A DNA stretch of 42,961 bases from an uncultured Oscillospiraceae bacterium (GTDB lineage Bacteria; Bacillota; Clostridia; Oscillospirales; Oscillospiraceae), in assembly GCA_934533005.1 (NCBI GenBank), contig CAKTBC010000005.1, forward strand, positions 1 through 42,961. The letters run 5' to 3'. This document shows, one piece after another, positions 41,729 through 42,961 of the stretch. A program made the position numbers and the translations under genes. Within the stretch, counting starts at the first letter, position 1, and each line of letters begins with the position of its first letter. The notes beneath the pieces are model-generated. The model was not told the origin of the DNA. It worked only from the letters and a program-made list of their open reading frames with translations, and ran no database searches.

Positions 41729-42176
41729 AAAGGTGCAGCAGCACCGCGTTCAAAATGCCGAGCACGATCCCGGCGAGCACCTGGATGGGCGTGTGGCCGA
41801 CAAATTCCTTGAGCTTAACGTCCGTCAGCTTGCCGGTGGAGAGCTCGTCAAATGCCTTTACGATTTCGTTGATGATGGCGGCCTGCTTGCCGGTTTCGAG
41901 CCGGACGCCCATCGCGTCCTTGCATACGATCACGGCGAGGATCGCGGCGATGGCAAACTCAAAGGAATCAAGCCCATAGACGAACGCCGCCGCTACTGCG
42001 AGCGAGGAGACCGTTGCGGAGTGGCCGCTCGGCATACCGCCGTCGCCGACGAGCCGGGAGAGATCGAACCGGTGCGTGACGAGCGCATGGATGATCGTTT
42101 TGATGATCTGCGCCCACAGCCACGATGAAACGCCGGTCAGCAGGAACTGGTTGGAAATAAGATCACGAAACCACAT
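41715..42176 (-). CDS. YuiD-like (DUF212) PAP2-related membrane protein
   Basis: A 153-residue membrane protein with about four hydrophobic segments, of the DUF212/YuiD family distantly related to acid phosphatases and vanadium haloperoxidases. The G-G-M-P-S-G-H-S-A motif (about residues 46-54) and G-H-T-P-I-Q-V (about 128-134) are the family marks, with E-T-G-K-Q-A-A between. The substrate is unknown; a polyprenyl or lipid phosphate is possible. The ATG at 42176 lies inside the end of the upstream acetyltransferase gene (14-base overlap). Confidence 0.88.
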   Translation of the reverse strand: MWFRDLISNQFLLTGVSSWLWAQIIKTIIHALVTHRFDLSRLVGDGGMPSGHSATVSSLAVAAAFVYGLDSFEFAIAAILAVIVCKDAMGVRLETGKQAAIINEIVKAFDELSTGKLTDVKLKEFVGHTPIQVLAGIVLGILNAVLLHLFIFP

Positions 42177-42714
42177 GGTTTCCGCCTCCTGTGTTTTCTG
42201 TATTGGAAGAAGGCGCGCGCTTCCGGCGCACGTCAAAGGAATGGCCGAGCAGCTCGTCTGTGCGGACGGTTTCAAACTCCTCGGGATGGAAGTCCCGCCG
42301 GAGCGTAACGGTGTTCAGACAGTCGAACCCAACCCGGCGGTAGAGCCGGAGCGCGCGGAGATTCCGCGCCGCGACTTCGAGATACAGCGATTCCGAGTAG
42401 CCACGCACGAGCCCGGCAATCGCCTCGAGCGCCGCCGCGCCGAGACCGCACCCCTGAAATTCGGGGCGGATGAACAGCTCCTCGACCCAGTCGATCTCGC
42501 CGCCGCGGCTGCCGAGATGGGCAAAACCGGCGGCTGCGGTATCGGCGTCGAGAAAATAGAACCGGTGGCCGTCGGAAGTCCATGCGCGCAGATCGTCGAG
42601 CGCCTCTTCGCGCGTCTGCACATAATCGCTGTGTGCGAGCCAGAACGCGGCAATCAGCTCCGCCGCGGCGTCCTCTTCTCCGGCGTAGGGACGCAGCGTG
42701 ACCGCGCCGCTCAT
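42163..42714 (-). CDS. GNAT family N-acetyltransferase
   Basis: A 183-residue acetyltransferase using acetyl-CoA. Motif A is E-E-L-F-I-R-P-E-F-Q-G-C-G-L-G (about residues 80-94), where the Q/R-x-x-G-x-G/A loop binds the CoA pyrophosphate, and motif B has A-R-N-L-R-A-L-R-L-Y-R-R-V-G-F (about 119-133). The C-terminus extends about 50 residues beyond. The start overlaps the stop of the upstream partial GNAT gene (ATGA). The acceptor substrate is unknown. Confidence 0.9.
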   Translation of the reverse strand: MSGAVTLRPYAGEEDAAAELIAAFWLAHSDYVQTREEALDDLRAWTSDGHRFYFLDADTAAAGFAHLGSRGGEIDWVEELFIRPEFQGCGLGAAALEAIAGLVRGYSESLYLEVAARNLRALRLYRRVGFDCLNTVTLRRDFHPEEFETVRTDELLGHSFDVRRKRAPSSNTENTGGGNHVVS

Positions 42715-42961
42715 GCGTCTGCGCCGTCCGGCTCGGCAACGTAGCTCACGTACTCGAGCGGCGTGAAGCCGAGACGCTCGTAGAGCGCGACCGCCCCGGC
42801 GTTTTCCGGCTCGACCTCGAGCCGCAGACGTGCCGACGGGAACTCCCTCCGGACGGACGTAAGAAACTTTGTGCCGAGACCGTGGCCGCGGAAGGCCGGA
42901 CGGATGTACAGCTCCTCAATCCAGCAGATCGGGCTGCCGGACTCCGGGGAAAAGCTGCGCG
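42711..42961 (-). CDS. GNAT family N-acetyltransferase, C-terminal part (cut by window edge)
   Basis: The last 83 residues of an acetyltransferase read in from the window edge. They contain E-E-L-Y-I-R-P-A-F-R-G-H-G-L-G (motif A) and V-E-P-E-N-A-G-A-V-A-L-Y-E-R-L-G-F (motif B), and end E-P-D-G-A-D-A. Motif A is close to that of the neighbouring gene, so this is a tandem paralogue. The true start lies beyond the window. Confidence 0.88.
   Translation of the reverse strand, partial: RSFSPESGSPICWIEELYIRPAFRGHGLGTKFLTSVRREFPSARLRLEVEPENAGAVALYERLGFTPLEYVSYVAEPDGADA

Overview
The window looks like a piece of a GC-rich, Gram-positive, spore-lineage Clostridia chromosome, most likely the Oscillospiraceae/Ruminococcaceae group of gut anaerobes. 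The evidence is the gdpP-rplI-dnaB-tilS-hpt-ftsH operon, a SpoVB-type flippase, a small Spo0A-C-like protein, strong AGGAGG ribosome sites with TTG starts, sigma-A type promoters, and short palindromic elements typical of these genomes. The taxonomic call is inference; no rRNA lies in the window.

Bases 1-10458 are the right-hand part of a prophage, read on the + strand. In order they hold a probable capsid decoration protein, major capsid protein, a palindromic repeat element, holin, XhlA-like membrane protein, a small protein, head-tail adaptor, a large tail protein, a receptor-binding fibre, a small tail protein, a CD1375-like microprotein, a GH25 endolysin with a CW_7 domain, portal protein, a 34-residue zinc ribbon and an Ala-rich coiled-coil virion protein. 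No tape measure, tube or sheath gene is seen, so a short-tailed (podovirus-like) virion is favoured. The portal gene after the lysis genes is an unusual order. A promoter-RNA-terminator unit of unknown class separates the phage from typA.

Bases 10955-22205 hold typA, a MATE exporter and its upstream LacI regulator (both - strand), then + strand genes: an RpiR regulator, a PhnD/PhnC/PhnE/PhnE type ABC importer, a cytoplasmic 5'-nucleotidase-family phosphohydrolase, and plsY. No C-P lyase gene accompanies the importer.

Bases 22405-30148 form one tightly packed - strand operon, transcribed gdpP (c-di-AMP phosphodiesterase), rplI, dnaB, tilS, hpt, ftsH, closed by a strong terminator. To its right are a sugar nucleotidyltransferase carrying what looks like a relic of a phosphomannomutase domain, and an epimerase/reductase divergent from a TetR regulator, with a palindrome over the epimerase -10.

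Bases 33219-36251 are a - strand cluster of two paralogous proteins with an apparently undescribed repeated domain, dut, and a small membrane protein. The two paralogues also share a near-identical promoter segment. Bases 36348-37840 are a compact regulatory island: a Spo0A-C-like small protein, two tandem 80-residue XRE regulators with almost identical C-terminal halves but different recognition helices, and a ribbon-helix-helix protein. Each promoter region has its own distinct operator-like repeat set. This is the most interesting non-phage part of the window.

Bases 37990-42961 return to housekeeping: a SpoVB/MurJ-like flippase, HU, lspA, an HSL-type esterase, a YuiD-like membrane protein, and two tandem GNAT acetyltransferases, the last cut by the window edge.
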